A stretch of DNA of 34,920 bases from Verrucomicrobiota bacterium (GTDB lineage: Bacteria > Verrucomicrobiota > Verrucomicrobiia > Limisphaerales > UBA9464): assembly GCA_947454705.1 (NCBI GenBank), contig CANGKZ010000051.1:1-34920 (forward strand). Reading direction: 5' to 3'. Positions within the stretch are counted from its first letter, which is position 1. Each line of letters opens with the position of its first letter. This document shows, piece by piece, positions 25,161 through 34,000 of this stretch. Under the pieces are notes generated by a model. The model worked only from the letters and a program-made list of their open reading frames with translations. It was not told the DNA's origin and did no database searches. The position numbers were made by a program, and so were the translations under genes.

Positions 25161-25919
25161 TTAGGTGCCTCCGATGAGGCTGGACACCTTCGCCAGGTCC
25201 TCGGGGAGGCGGCGGAGCAGGTTGGAGATGTGTTCCGCGGTGAGAAACACCGTCATGCCGAACACGCTGAGTCCGGTGAGAATCCGGATTGCGAAACTGT
25301 CGGTGAACACGTTCAACGCCGGGACGGCGCGACTCAGGAGCGCGAACACCATGGTGATCACAAACGAGACCGCCATCAGCGGCGTGGCCATCTCGACACC
25401 AATGGAAAAAATCACGCTCGAGCGACGGATCAGGTCGTTGGCCAGCGCCTCACTCACGTGGAATCCGCCAATGGGCACCAGGGTGTAGCTCCGCACGATC
25501 GCGGCGATCATCCAGTGGTGGAGATTGAGGGCGAACATCAGCATCAGCCCGAGCCACTGCAGCAGCGTGGTGGGGACATTGGTGGCGCTGTTGGTCAGCG
25601 GGCTGAAGGCGGAGGACATCTGCAAGCCGATGTCCGTGGTGATGAGCGCGCCCGCGACTTCGATGGTGAACACCATCATGCGGCAGACGAATCCCAGGAT
25701 CAGTCCGACGCCGAGCTCCCCAGCCACCGCGGCCACGAACCGGTGGTCGCCGACGGGGGTGGGTCCGGTGGCAATGGGTCCGGTGACAAGCGACAGCACC
25801 AGCGCCAGCGCCACACGGACGCGAGGTGGGACATTGGTCATGGAGAATGCGGGCAGGACCGCCATCAGCGCGCCCACCCGCACAAACACCACGAACCAAT
25901 GGATCAGAAAATCATTCAT
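25161..25919 (-). CDS. fliR: Flagellar export gate protein FliR
   Basis: FliR is an inner-membrane part of the FliPQR export channel. The 252 residues are very hydrophobic with about six membrane segments. Family features include VRVGALMAVLPAFSMTNVPPRVRVALALVLSL near the start, ELGVGLILGFVCRMMVFTIEVAG in the middle and VFALLSRAVPALNVF near 203. It follows fliQ by 46 nt. The ATG has only a weak AGGCG upstream. Confidence 0.97.
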   Translation of the reverse strand: MNDFLIHWFVVFVRVGALMAVLPAFSMTNVPPRVRVALALVLSLVTGPIATGPTPVGDHRFVAAVAGELGVGLILGFVCRMMVFTIEVAGALITTDIGLQMSSAFSPLTNSATNVPTTLLQWLGLMLMFALNLHHWMIAAIVRSYTLVPIGGFHVSEALANDLIRRSSVIFSIGVEMATPLMAVSFVITMVFALLSRAVPALNVFTDSFAIRILTGLSVFGMTVFLTAEHISNLLRRLPEDLAKVSSLIGGT

Positions 25920-25965
25920 GTCGCCTGGTCACATCACCCACGTCATGCAGCGAAGCAGCGCCGCA

Positions 25966-26235
25966 TCAGCGGACCATTTCCGGCAGCTTCTGGAGCATGG
26001 CCTGGGTGAAATCGAGGATCGACCGGGTGAGCCACGGCAGCAGCACCAGCAGCAGCCCGCTCACTGCGAGGGCCTTGGGGACGAAGGAAAGCGTTTGCTC
26101 ATGGATGGACGTCACCGCCTGGAAGAGGCTGACGGCGATGCCGACGGCCATGGCAGCGGACAACAGCGGCGTGGCGAGCGCGACGGCCTGGACGATGAGG
26201 CCCTTGATGAGTTCGATGGCGAGTTCTGGAGTCAT
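25966..26235 (-). CDS. fliQ: Flagellar export gate protein FliQ
   Basis: FliQ is a small two-helix subunit of the export channel. The 89 residues contain two membrane segments (about 13-38 and 53-73), with SLFQAVTSIHEQTLSFVPK between them, which is the family signature. Length matches the family. It lies between fliP and fliR. Confidence 0.97.
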   Translation of the reverse strand: MTPELAIELIKGLIVQAVALATPLLSAAMAVGIAVSLFQAVTSIHEQTLSFVPKALAVSGLLLVLLPWLTRSILDFTQAMLQKLPEMVR

Positions 26236-26268
26236 GAAAAGAAGGGGATGAAAAGATGCGGGACGAAA

Positions 26269-27057
26269 TCAGCCGCCGAAGCTGAGGACGAGCGACCGGA
26301 CCACCAGCTGCCAGCCATCCACGAGGACGAACAGGAGCAGCTTCAGCGGAAGGGAAACGGTGGCGGGCGGCATCATCATCATGCCGAGACTCATGAGCAC
26401 TGCGGACACCACCATTTCGATCAGCAGAAACGGCAGGAAGAGCAGGAAGCCCATTTGGAACGCGGTCCGGAGCTCGCTGATGATGAAGGCCGGAATGCAC
26501 ACCTTGAGCGGAAGGTCTCCGGGCGAGGTCGCGCCGATTTTGGCCAGATCCCCGAAGAGCTCCACATCCTTGGGACGCGTCTGGCGGAGCATGAACTCGC
26601 GGATCGGACGCGAGGCCTCGGCCATGGCGCGCTCTCCGTCGATGCGTTTTTCCATGTAGGGCTGGAGCGCGTTGGTATCGATGCGCGACCAGACCGGCTC
26701 CATGATGAAGAAGGTGAGGAACAGGGAGAGGCCGATGATGATCTGGTTCGACGGCGTACCTGGCAGCGAGAGCGCGGAGCGGAGGAAGGAGAGCACGATC
26801 ACGATCCGCGTGAAGCTGGTCATGAGCAGCACGATCGACGGGGCGAGGCTCAGGAGCGTCATCGCGAACAACACCTTGATGGCGCTGTCGAGTTCCGCGG
26901 GCTGCGTGACGCTGCCCGGGTCCATGGAAAGTTTAACCGCGGGGATGCTCAGCGTCTGCGCGGACGCGGTGGAGGTCGCCCCGCCCCACGCGAGCATCGC
27001 GAGGACGAGCACGATCCACAGGGAGAACCGGCTGGAGAAAGTGGGGGAGGGCTTCAT
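26269..27057 (-). CDS. fliP: Flagellar export gate protein FliP
   Basis: FliP forms the core of the export channel with FliQ and FliR. The 262 residues start with a signal peptide (cleavage near residue 33, STASA), a known feature of FliP. Family segments follow: LLSLAPSIVLLMTSFTRIVIVLSFLRSAL, then TPSNQIIIGLSLFLTFFIMEPV, and the C-terminal FLPFLLIEMVVSAVLMSLGMMMMPP. The ATG overlaps the fliO stop by 4 nt (ATGA). Confidence 0.97.
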   Translation of the reverse strand: MKPSPTFSSRFSLWIVLVLAMLAWGGATSTASAQTLSIPAVKLSMDPGSVTQPAELDSAIKVLFAMTLLSLAPSIVLLMTSFTRIVIVLSFLRSALSLPGTPSNQIIIGLSLFLTFFIMEPVWSRIDTNALQPYMEKRIDGERAMAEASRPIREFMLRQTRPKDVELFGDLAKIGATSPGDLPLKVCIPAFIISELRTAFQMGFLLFLPFLLIEMVVSAVLMSLGMMMMPPATVSLPLKLLLFVLVDGWQLVVRSLVLSFGG

Positions 27058-27572
27058 GAACGAAGGGGCATGACGGCCGGAGTGGAGGCATTGACGCTGC
27101 CGGGGAATTCAGCGACGCCGTCGAGATGTTCCTGAAATGAGGCACCCCGGGAGACCGAGCCGAGACTCGCGGAGGGAATCGGGGCAAGCATCTGGATGCC
27201 GGCCGGGCCGACCGCGAGGAGCCACTCGCGCTGGTCGCAGGCCACGAGACACAACGCCTGGCGCTGGCCGACGGAGCGGGTTTCAACGATTTGGAGTCGG
27301 GCCTGGGAAGTCTTCCAGCTCCCGAGCAACCGCGAGCGGCGCAGCCAGCGTCCGCCGGCCATCACCGCACCGATGATCACAAGCAGGCCTCCCAGCATCC
27401 GAATCGATGCAGCCGCCATCGAAGGGGCCCCGGGCGCGGCCGCTGCGGCGGTCGTGGCGACGGGGTCCGCGGCAAGCAGGACGCCCGCGGGGAGGAGGGC
27501 GAGCACCGGCAGGCAGCGCATCACCGTGGAGCGCAGCGACCGGATCAAAAAAGAGGCACGAGGACCATTCAT
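27054..27572 (-). CDS. fliO: Export apparatus protein FliO
   Basis: FliO assists FliP assembly. The 172 residues have a signal-like hydrophobic segment (about 18-35) and a membrane segment (about 55-73, SIRMLGGLLVIIGAVMAGGRWL). A FliO-type cytoplasmic beta region follows (ARLQIVETRSVGQRQALCLVACDQREWLLAVGPAGIQML). The ATG at 27572 was chosen over an open extension to 27785, which would run through the fliN terminator. An internal ATG at 27521 (MRCLPVLALL) is possible and would have a normal leader. It heads unit B, right after the sigma-54 site. Confidence 0.9.
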   Translation of the reverse strand: MNGPRASFLIRSLRSTVMRCLPVLALLPAGVLLAADPVATTAAAAAPGAPSMAAASIRMLGGLLVIIGAVMAGGRWLRRSRLLGSWKTSQARLQIVETRSVGQRQALCLVACDQREWLLAVGPAGIQMLAPIPSASLGSVSRGASFQEHLDGVAEFPGSVNASTPAVMPLRS

Positions 27573-27591
27573 GGTACGTGCCCACCTGCAA

Positions 27592-27606
27592 GCAGGGGGG
27601 ATGCCA
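27592..27606 (-). promoter_or_regulatory. Sigma-54 (-24/-12) promoter of the fliO-motB unit
   Basis: The minus strand reads TGGCATCCCCCCTGC followed by TT. GG-N10-GC spacing is exact; the -12 box CTGCT has one mismatch to TTGCT. The start would be near 27580, about 8 nt before the fliO ATG. It begins only 7 nt after the fliN terminator stem ends and shares CGCGCTGGCAT with the glf promoter. Confidence 0.7.
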
Positions 27607-27613
27607 GCGCGAA

Positions 27614-27637
27614 AAAAGGCCCATTTTTGGGCCTTTT
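27614..27637 (-). terminator. Intrinsic terminator ending the fliK-fliN unit
   Basis: AAAAGGCCCA (27614-27623) and TGGGCCTTTT (27628-27637) form a perfect 10-bp stem with a 4-nt loop. On the minus strand it ends in a run of six T. The sequence would also work on the plus strand. A further perfect 8-bp hairpin (GGGCGGAA/TTCCGCCC, 27644-27664) lies just upstream. Confidence 0.88.
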
Positions 27638-27643
27638 CGACGT

Positions 27644-27664
27644 GGGCGGAAAGTTCTTCCGCCC
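27644..27664 (-). other. Hairpin preceding the fliN terminator
   Basis: GGGCGGAA (27644-27651) and TTCCGCCC (27657-27664) form a perfect 8-bp stem with a 5-nt loop, 33 nt after the fliN stop. It may stabilise the 3' end of the unit A message or form part of a tandem terminator. Confidence 0.5.
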
Positions 27665-27696
27665 CCGTCTCCTGTCCGATCGGGAAAAAAGATCTC

Positions 27697-27969
27697 CTAT
27701 GCCGCCGCCGCGGGGGCGTTGCGGACCACCTCGGTGAGTTTGAAGCCGAACCGGTTCTCCACCACCACCACCTCACCCCGGGCAACCAGCTTGGAGTTCA
27801 CCAACAGGTCCACCGGCTGATCCGCGGTTCGGTCCAGTTGGATGATGGAACCCGATTCGAGCCGCAGCACCTCCCGCATGGGAAGGCTGCTGGTGCCGAT
27901 GCGAACGGTGAGTTGCACGGGGACGTCGAGGACGACGTCGAGATTCGGCATGGCGGTGTCCGGAGTCAT
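27697..27969 (-). CDS. fliN: Motor switch protein FliN
   Basis: FliN forms the lower part of the C-ring. The 90 residues are the SpoA domain alone: LDVVLDVPVQLTVRIGTSSLPMREVLRLESGSIIQLD, then PVDLLVNSKLVARGEVVVVENRFGFKLTEVV. Length is shorter than Salmonella FliN (137 aa) because the N-terminal extension is missing. It follows fliM by 55 nt. An ATG at 27951 is an alternative start. It is the last gene before a strong terminator. Confidence 0.96.
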   Translation of the reverse strand: MTPDTAMPNLDVVLDVPVQLTVRIGTSSLPMREVLRLESGSIIQLDRTADQPVDLLVNSKLVARGEVVVVENRFGFKLTEVVRNAPAAAA

Positions 27970-28024
27970 GAAAGCGGCGGGTTGGGAGTCAAAATGGGGG
28001 TGAAATCGTACAATCGCCCGGGGC

Positions 28025-29029
28025 CTAGCGTCGCGCCCGGCCGGTGATCTGAACGGCCCAGCGCCCCTCGCTGCTGCCGAGATTGCCGGTGAATTTGGGG
28101 ACGCCCCCCACCCTCAGGGTGAGCAGGCTGTTGAAATCGGGCGGGAGATCGATGACGTCGCCCACGTCCAACTGCGCCGTTTCCTGCGCCGTCAGTTGTA
28201 GTCCGTGCACCTCGGCCGAGACCGAGATCGGAACCTCGGCGTATTCCGGCTTCCACTGGCTGGCCGGGGTGGCCTCGGGAGCCTTGGGGGTCTCCATGTG
28301 GTCCGAGGCCGCACTCATGCGATGAAACAGGGGTTCCACCGAGGAATACGGCAGGGCAATGCGGATGGTCTCGGCGCATTCGCCGATCTGCGTCTGGATG
28401 CCCACCACGAGCAGCACCGTGTCGGGCGCGGCGGTATTGAGGAAGGCCCGATTGCTTTCGTAGCCGAGCGAGATGGCCTTGAGATCGGCCACCTTGGACC
28501 ACACGCCGCACCATTCGCCGGCGATGATCTGCAGGGCCTGGTCCAGCAGCGCGACCTCGATTTCACTGAGGTCCCGCATGATTTCCGGCATGCGTCCGGC
28601 GCCGCCGAGGAGGCGTTCGACCATGATCTGGCCGAGGTTCGGATGCACATCCACGAGGCAGGTTCCGCGGAGCGGTTCCACCTTGAACAAACTCACGTGG
28701 CAGGGCTCCGACAACTCCTGAAGGAAGGCCTCGTAGGTCTGGGTGACGAACTGCGAGAGCACCATGCCCACTTCCGATCGGAGGTAGTTCGACAGACGCG
28801 AACCCAGCGAAAGGACGAAGGATTCGTGATGCTGTCGCAACCGGCGGAGGTCGCCGGCGACCAAGTGAACGGGATTCCGGAAATCGTGCGGCACGACATT
28901 GGCAACCGGCATGCGCCGGCCGCTTCCATCGGGCAGATACGCCATGGGCAGAGCCTCCGCCACCTGCGGAGCGTATTCCGCATCGGGCGTGGTCTCCTCC
29001 ATGGGAGTTGGATATTCCGGTTCGTTCAT
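28025..29029 (-). CDS. fliM: Motor switch protein FliM, atypical N-terminus
   Basis: FliM is the middle C-ring protein that binds FliG, FliN and, in chemotactic species, CheY-P. The 334 residues contain HDFRNPVHL...LRRLRQHHESF (about 48-72) and the middle domain with LLGGAGRMPEIMRDLSEIEVALLDQAL (about 140-165). The C-terminal SpoA domain follows (VDLPPD region, about 260-330). The N-terminus lacks the LSQxEIDALL motif that binds CheY-P and is instead an acidic Pro/Glu-rich segment. It lies between fliL and fliN. Confidence 0.95.
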   Translation of the reverse strand: MNEPEYPTPMEETTPDAEYAPQVAEALPMAYLPDGSGRRMPVANVVPHDFRNPVHLVAGDLRRLRQHHESFVLSLGSRLSNYLRSEVGMVLSQFVTQTYEAFLQELSEPCHVSLFKVEPLRGTCLVDVHPNLGQIMVERLLGGAGRMPEIMRDLSEIEVALLDQALQIIAGEWCGVWSKVADLKAISLGYESNRAFLNTAAPDTVLLVVGIQTQIGECAETIRIALPYSSVEPLFHRMSAASDHMETPKAPEATPASQWKPEYAEVPISVSAEVHGLQLTAQETAQLDVGDVIDLPPDFNSLLTLRVGGVPKFTGNLGSSEGRWAVQITGRARR

Positions 29030-29068
29030 CAGATTCCGGGCGTGGGTGGGGGTGGGGGCGGACTCGAC

Positions 29069-29608
29069 CTACTGGACCGCAAAGTCCGAGAAGTAGATTT
29101 CGTCCACGGCTCCTTCACCCAGGATGGGGGTGAAGGCGGTCATGAGCTCCGTCTTGATGATATTGCGGGCTCCGGGGCGTTCCAGGTCGGCAAGGCTCTT
29201 GTTCGCCAGTACGTTCGAGGCTGCATCGCGCAGCTGCGCATCATGCTTTTCGACCAATTCCTTCAATTCATCCGAGGATCCCACCAGCGTCACCCGGGCC
29301 ACCAGATAGCGGGTTCCCAGGCTGCCCGAGACATTGACCACCAGCTTGTCGGTCAGGCTGACCGAGATCTTTTCCTTGGCGGGTGCGTGTTTCCCGCTGG
29401 CGTGGTGGCCAGCGGCAGGCTTCGCGGTGCCGCCGCCCTCCTGGCCCATGCGCGCCTCCAATTTTGGGAGGATCACATAGACCGCCAGGACGTAGGCCAC
29501 GCAGGGCATGATCACCAGATTGGCGACCAGCGGCAGCCAGACCTTGGCGCCGCCCGATGCCGGCGCGGCGGCGGGCGCCGCGGCGGTTTCCGGAGTGGGG
29601 GCAGACAT
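29069..29608 (-). CDS. fliL: Flagellar basal-body-associated protein FliL
   Basis: FliL supports stator function near the motor. The 179 residues have an Ala/Pro-rich N-terminus and one membrane segment (about 23-47). A His/Lys/Ala-rich linker (AKPAAGHHASGKHAPAKEK) comes next, then a periplasmic domain with the family pattern VNVSGSLGTRYLVARVTLV and the end TPILGEGAVDEIYFSDFAVQ. It lies between flgE and fliM. The ATG lacks a Shine-Dalgarno. Confidence 0.92.
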   Translation of the reverse strand: MSAPTPETAAAPAAAPASGGAKVWLPLVANLVIMPCVAYVLAVYVILPKLEARMGQEGGGTAKPAAGHHASGKHAPAKEKISVSLTDKLVVNVSGSLGTRYLVARVTLVGSSDELKELVEKHDAQLRDAASNVLANKSLADLERPGARNIIKTELMTAFTPILGEGAVDEIYFSDFAVQ

Positions 29609-29628
29609 GGGAAGGCGAAGATTAGGGA

Positions 29629-30465
29629 TTAGCGCTTCAAGCTGACGATTTCCTGCATGAGTTCGTCACTCGTCGTAATCACACGGGCATTCGCCTGGAA
29701 GCCACGTTGAGCGATGATCATGTTGGAGAATTCACCGGTGAGATCGACGTTCGACTGCTCAAGCGCGCCCTGCTTGATGTCGCCGACCCCGAGGGTGCCC
29801 GGGGGAACCGCACCGGAGACGAGACCGGCACCGAGCGGCCCGGCATTCGCGAGACCACTGTACAGGTTGTTGCCCGCCTTGGTCAGGTTGTCGGGCGTCT
29901 CAAAGCGCTGGAGCAGCACCTGGCCGCGCACGAAGCTCTGACCGTCGGTCAAGTGAACGGTGATCGTTCCCTGGGCGTTGACACTAAAGCTCTTGAAGTC
30001 GCCGGCACCCACGGGCTTGCCGGTATCATCAATCTTGATATCGCCGCGGGTCGAGAGCGTGGAATCGGTGAAGCCCTGCACGCGCTGGCCGCCGGGGGCG
30101 GTGAGGTAGCCGCTGGTATCGAGCGAGAAGTCGCCCGCACGGGTGGCGTACACCTCGGAGGTCACGGAATCCTTCACCAGGAAATAGCCCGAACCACCGG
30201 ACACGGCGAGATCGCCTTCGATGCCGGTGTTGCTCAGCACGCCGTCGGCCTGATTGGTGCGGATGGTTCCACTGCCGACGCCGGTGCCGATCTGAATCGG
30301 GCCGGAAGTGGCGGCGGACAGGGTCCGACTGAAGGTATCGGCGGAGTCCAGACGGGCGGACTTATAGCCGACCGTGTTGGCATTCGCGATGTTGTTGCCG
30401 AGGACTTCGAGACGGTTCTGGTACTGCTGCAAACCGCTCACGCCGGTGTTAAGGGATGGAATCAT
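29629..30465 (-). CDS. flgE: Hook protein FlgE, short form
   Basis: This is an axial protein of the FlgE/FlgF/FlgG family. The 278 residues begin MIPSLNTGVSGLQQYQNRLE, with GNNIANANTVGYKSARLD (about 23-40), and end FSNMIIAQRGFQANARVITTSDELMQEIVSLKR. Its position after flgD and before fliL argues for the hook protein. It is much shorter than Salmonella FlgE (about 400 aa), so the surface-exposed domains are reduced. A FlgG-like paralogue cannot be fully excluded, but flgG and flgF are already present in unit C. Confidence 0.88.
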   Translation of the reverse strand: MIPSLNTGVSGLQQYQNRLEVLGNNIANANTVGYKSARLDSADTFSRTLSAATSGPIQIGTGVGSGTIRTNQADGVLSNTGIEGDLAVSGGSGYFLVKDSVTSEVYATRAGDFSLDTSGYLTAPGGQRVQGFTDSTLSTRGDIKIDDTGKPVGAGDFKSFSVNAQGTITVHLTDGQSFVRGQVLLQRFETPDNLTKAGNNLYSGLANAGPLGAGLVSGAVPPGTLGVGDIKQGALEQSNVDLTGEFSNMIIAQRGFQANARVITTSDELMQEIVSLKR

Positions 30466-30500
30466 AGTGCGTTTTGTTTGATGAGTTTAAGTGAATTGCC

Positions 30501-31031
30501 TTAGGGGATTGCCGTGCTGGGGACTGCGCTGCTGGGGATTGCCGTGCTAGGGACTGCGCTGCTGGGAACCGCGGCGCTGGGGTTGGCCGCGCTGGGATTT
30601 ACCGTGCTGCCGACGGGGACGCTGACCTGGGTGACCTGGTCGAGAGTGTACGCCTTGCTATTGACGACGAGCTTCGCACCCGCGGAGGTCGTCTGCACCG
30701 AGGTCACTACCCCTGTCACGGGAGCGGAACCATCTCCGGGGTCCACGGTGACCGTCTGTCCAAGCATGGCGCCTGCACGGGCCAGCTGCTGGTCGCTGCG
30801 GAGACCGGAGAGATCTGCCTGCATCACCTTCGACTGCTCCAGCGTGTTGAACTGGGCCATCTGGGCGATGAAATCGGTATCCTTCTGGGGATTCAGGGGA
30901 TCCTGGCTCGACATCTGAGCGACCAGGAGCTTGAGGAAATCATCCTGCCCCAGCGTCTTGGTCGGAAGCCGGGACGAACCGGTCAACGCCGGATTGATCG
31001 CCGAGGAGGAACTGATTGCGTCGGTGGGCAT
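30501..31031 (-). CDS. flgD: Hook cap / scaffold protein FlgD, short with C-terminal repeats
   Basis: FlgD is the scaffold that guides hook assembly. The 176 residues contain the conserved N-terminal domain (LGQDDFLKLLVAQMSSQDPLNP, about 27-48, then DTDFIAQMAQFNTLEQ). A short beta region follows (about 90-140). The last ~33 residues are a five-residue Pro-Ser-x-Ala-x repeat, encoded by 15-bp units. The full Ig-like/Tudor cap domains of longer FlgD proteins appear reduced. It follows the fliK frame by 27 nt. Confidence 0.9.
   Translation of the reverse strand: MPTDAISSSSAINPALTGSSRLPTKTLGQDDFLKLLVAQMSSQDPLNPQKDTDFIAQMAQFNTLEQSKVMQADLSGLRSDQQLARAGAMLGQTVTVDPGDGSAPVTGVVTSVQTTSAGAKLVVNSKAYTLDQVTQVSVPVGSTVNPSAANPSAAVPSSAVPSTAIPSSAVPSTAIP
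30504..30596 (-). repeat. 15/30-bp tandem repeat at the 3' end of flgD
   Basis: The first 30-bp copy (30504-30533) is followed by a second (30534-30563) that differs from it at one base, and then by more diverged 15-bp units to about 30596. The units encode about six copies of a Pro-Ser-[Ser/Thr/Ala]-Ala-[Val/Ile/Asn] pentapeptide. The frame is kept, so copy-number change in 15-bp steps would leave flgD intact. Confidence 0.9.
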
Positions 31032-31058
31032 AGGTCGGTGGATCCTGGGTTAAAAGCT

Positions 31059-34000
31059 TCAGGCCCAGTATTCGGCAACGCGTGGGGTCACGCGCCGGCT
31101 GGGTCGCCGGGAAACGGTTTCCTGCGGGGCTTGTTCCAAAGTTGGGCGACGGCCAGATGAACTGTCGCGTCGCGCGCCGTCACGGTCGTCGGAGCCCGAC
31201 GCCCCGCCCTGCGAGCGCGGCCGATCGGAATCGGTGCCTGTACCAAATCCGGTATTGGAGCCGGTGCCACGCCCTCCCACTTCGAGGGGCTGCAACACCA
31301 CGCCCTGGGCGCGCATGCGCTGCTGAAGATCGCTCCACGAGGTCTGCCACGCTGCGGCATCGTTTCCCTGGCAGCGGGCCGTCATCTCGATGCGGTCCGC
31401 CTCGCGACGGACGTGAAGGTGAATCTCGGTGCCGGAATCGGGACGAAGCACTGCACGAAGCTCGTCGGAATGGCCGGCCACCACCGATGAGGCATGCGCC
31501 GACATCATGGTCTGCAGACGGTCCACGGTCTCCTGCACCCGATCACCATGGCTCGCCCCGGCTGACTCCGACCGTGTTGGCAGCTCCAGTCGCGACGGGG
31601 CCACAGCTCCCGTACTGGCCGCCGCAGCCGCCACGTTCAGGGAACGATCCACTTCCGGTGTCGACGTTCCCCGGGGGGAAGTCTCACCCGGCAAACCTTG
31701 CGCGGTGTTTCCGGCAAATTTGTCCGTTGTAGGCTCGTGTGCCATGTCCACAGCTCTGAAAGCAGCAGGCATGCCGAGTTGTAACTCACGTGTTTCCAAC
31801 GGATGACGCGCCGCCGAACCTTTGGATTCCGACCGATTCGACTCCACGAAGCGGCTCGAGGTGGAGCGCACCGAAGCCAACGGGTCGCTCTCCACGCGAA
31901 CTGCGGAGGGTTTCGCCGCGCGTTTCATCACCGGCTCGGACGAAACCGGTGCCATCGCAGCGACGGGCACTTCAAAGGAACGTTCCGATTCCTGCGCCGG
32001 CAAACCGGTCTCGCGGCGCGGATCCCTCGAATCACCACGGCCGGAATCGCCTTCCCCGGAAGTCTCCGGTTGGGCCGACGGATTTGGCATCACGGGTTCC
32101 GACGAGGGGACGAGTGCGGAAATGGATTCCTCAACCGCTCCGGATCGAGTTTCTGATTCTGATTCGGTCGCCGATTCCGGGGAATGCACGCCGGCTCCGC
32201 TCACTGCAGCCATTGCACCTCCTTCAACCGTCCGCGACGCCATTCCGCCTGAGCCACGCGCTGCGGGAGCGAGGGAGGGTACCAGCGGCATCATCGCTCC
32301 GAACGCGGGATTCGCCATCATGTCCGGCGTCAGCCGTGCCAGGGGTGCACCTTCGAACGGAGCAGAACTTTCCTCCCGATTCGCTTCCGCTGACGGAAAC
32401 GCGAAGGTTGAAGCCATCTCCTCGGTCTCAACCGGGACTCCGGCGCTTGAACTCGGCACGGAAGGAAGGGAATTTCCGGTAGGGCGGTTCGACGCAGTCT
32501 GCGGTTCGAAGGCTTCCGGCCGGGCTTCGATTTCCGGATTCGCCGGAACGTCCGAGCGGATCATCTCAGGCGCCGACTTGGCCGAAGCGCTCTGCACCGC
32601 AACTTCCGGACGAGTGACCGAGCCGAAATCCGCCGTGGAAGGAGGCGTGGGTGTGGAAGCGAGGAACGGAGTCGGCTCGTTCGAGAACGCGGCGGGACGT
32701 GCTTCGAATTCGCGTCCGCCGCCCAACACGACGGGACGATCCACAATCTTCTCCGAGATGACGTTCGATGCGGTCTGCGGAGCCGAAATCACTGATTCCG
32801 CTTCGAACCGCACCAGAGTCTCCTCACGCCGGAACGGACTCTCCACCGGGGCGGGCAGATTTGATTCCGCGCGATCGGTCATCGCGGATTCAACCTTCGC
32901 GTCCGGTCGACGTTCCGCCACCGGGGCCTGAACCTCGGAATTCATACGCGGGGCGACCGTGGCTTGCGGAGCGAACTGCGGCACCGCGTTCCGGCTCGCG
33001 GGTGCTTCGTCCCGGGGGGCCACGACGGGGCGATTCTGCGACTTCGGTGCCGCATCGGCGTGCCGAGCTGAAGGAAGGCCAACGAGGACTTCTTCGCCCG
33101 TGGATTCGGTTTGAACCGATGCTTGAACCTCACGCCCGTCCGCACCGAGACGTTCCGGCTTGGACTCCATCGAAATCGCCTCTGGGTACGCAGCCACCAC
33201 GGGCTCCTGGGAAGCCTTCCCGGCGACACGCTCCGGCACGATCCCGGATTCGGGCGTCGGTATCCTGGCAGGAACCTTTTGGGCAACAAACGCGCCAAGA
33301 TTAGCACCGCCTCCCGTTTCGAACTCCGCCTTGGATTCGACTTTGGATTCGCCCGGAATCGAAAGGCGGGATTCATCGGACCCACGGGACACCGAAATTT
33401 CCGGAGCGAATTTGGGAGCAACCGAAGCAGACCCGGAGTCCACGATGATTCGTTCCTGCGGCGGAACTTCGGCGCGCGGCGCATCCACCGAAGGATGCGA
33501 TGCGGGAAGCACGGGCTGCTCGACCACGGCGGATGGCGTGAAAGCCGGAGCGCTCGAAATCATCTGCGATTGTGTGCGCGCTGCAGGAATCGCGGGATTC
33601 GCGGGCTGTTTCACATCAACGGACTCCGTCGGGAACCGGGCCGCAGACGATGCATCGGGTGAAGCGATGGGATCGGCCTGATCTGGTTTCGACACAACCG
33701 GCTCCGAAGTGGAAGGCGTCGGCACCGGAGCCGAGGAAATCCTCGGAGCGACGATCCTGGCCTGAAACTGCACTTCAGCTTCGACCTCGGGGCTCTGCGC
33801 AGGGGTCGGAGTCGTCCCCTGGATTTCGGGGCGATTCACGGCCGTCGGTGCGGCGGAAGCCGTGGGAATCGCTTTCAACTGTAAACGTGCAGTCTCGCTC
33901 TCCTCGTTCGGAGACTGCGCATTCGACACCCGGGATTCCACCGTGGGCGTGGCGTCGCGCGAAGTGGACTTGATGACGGGTGTCTCAACGCGGTTGAAGG

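Noticed and set aside
27573-27785. N-terminal extension of fliO
   Set aside because: It would read through the fliN terminator and overlap fliN; translation is Trp/Arg-rich and not FliO-like.
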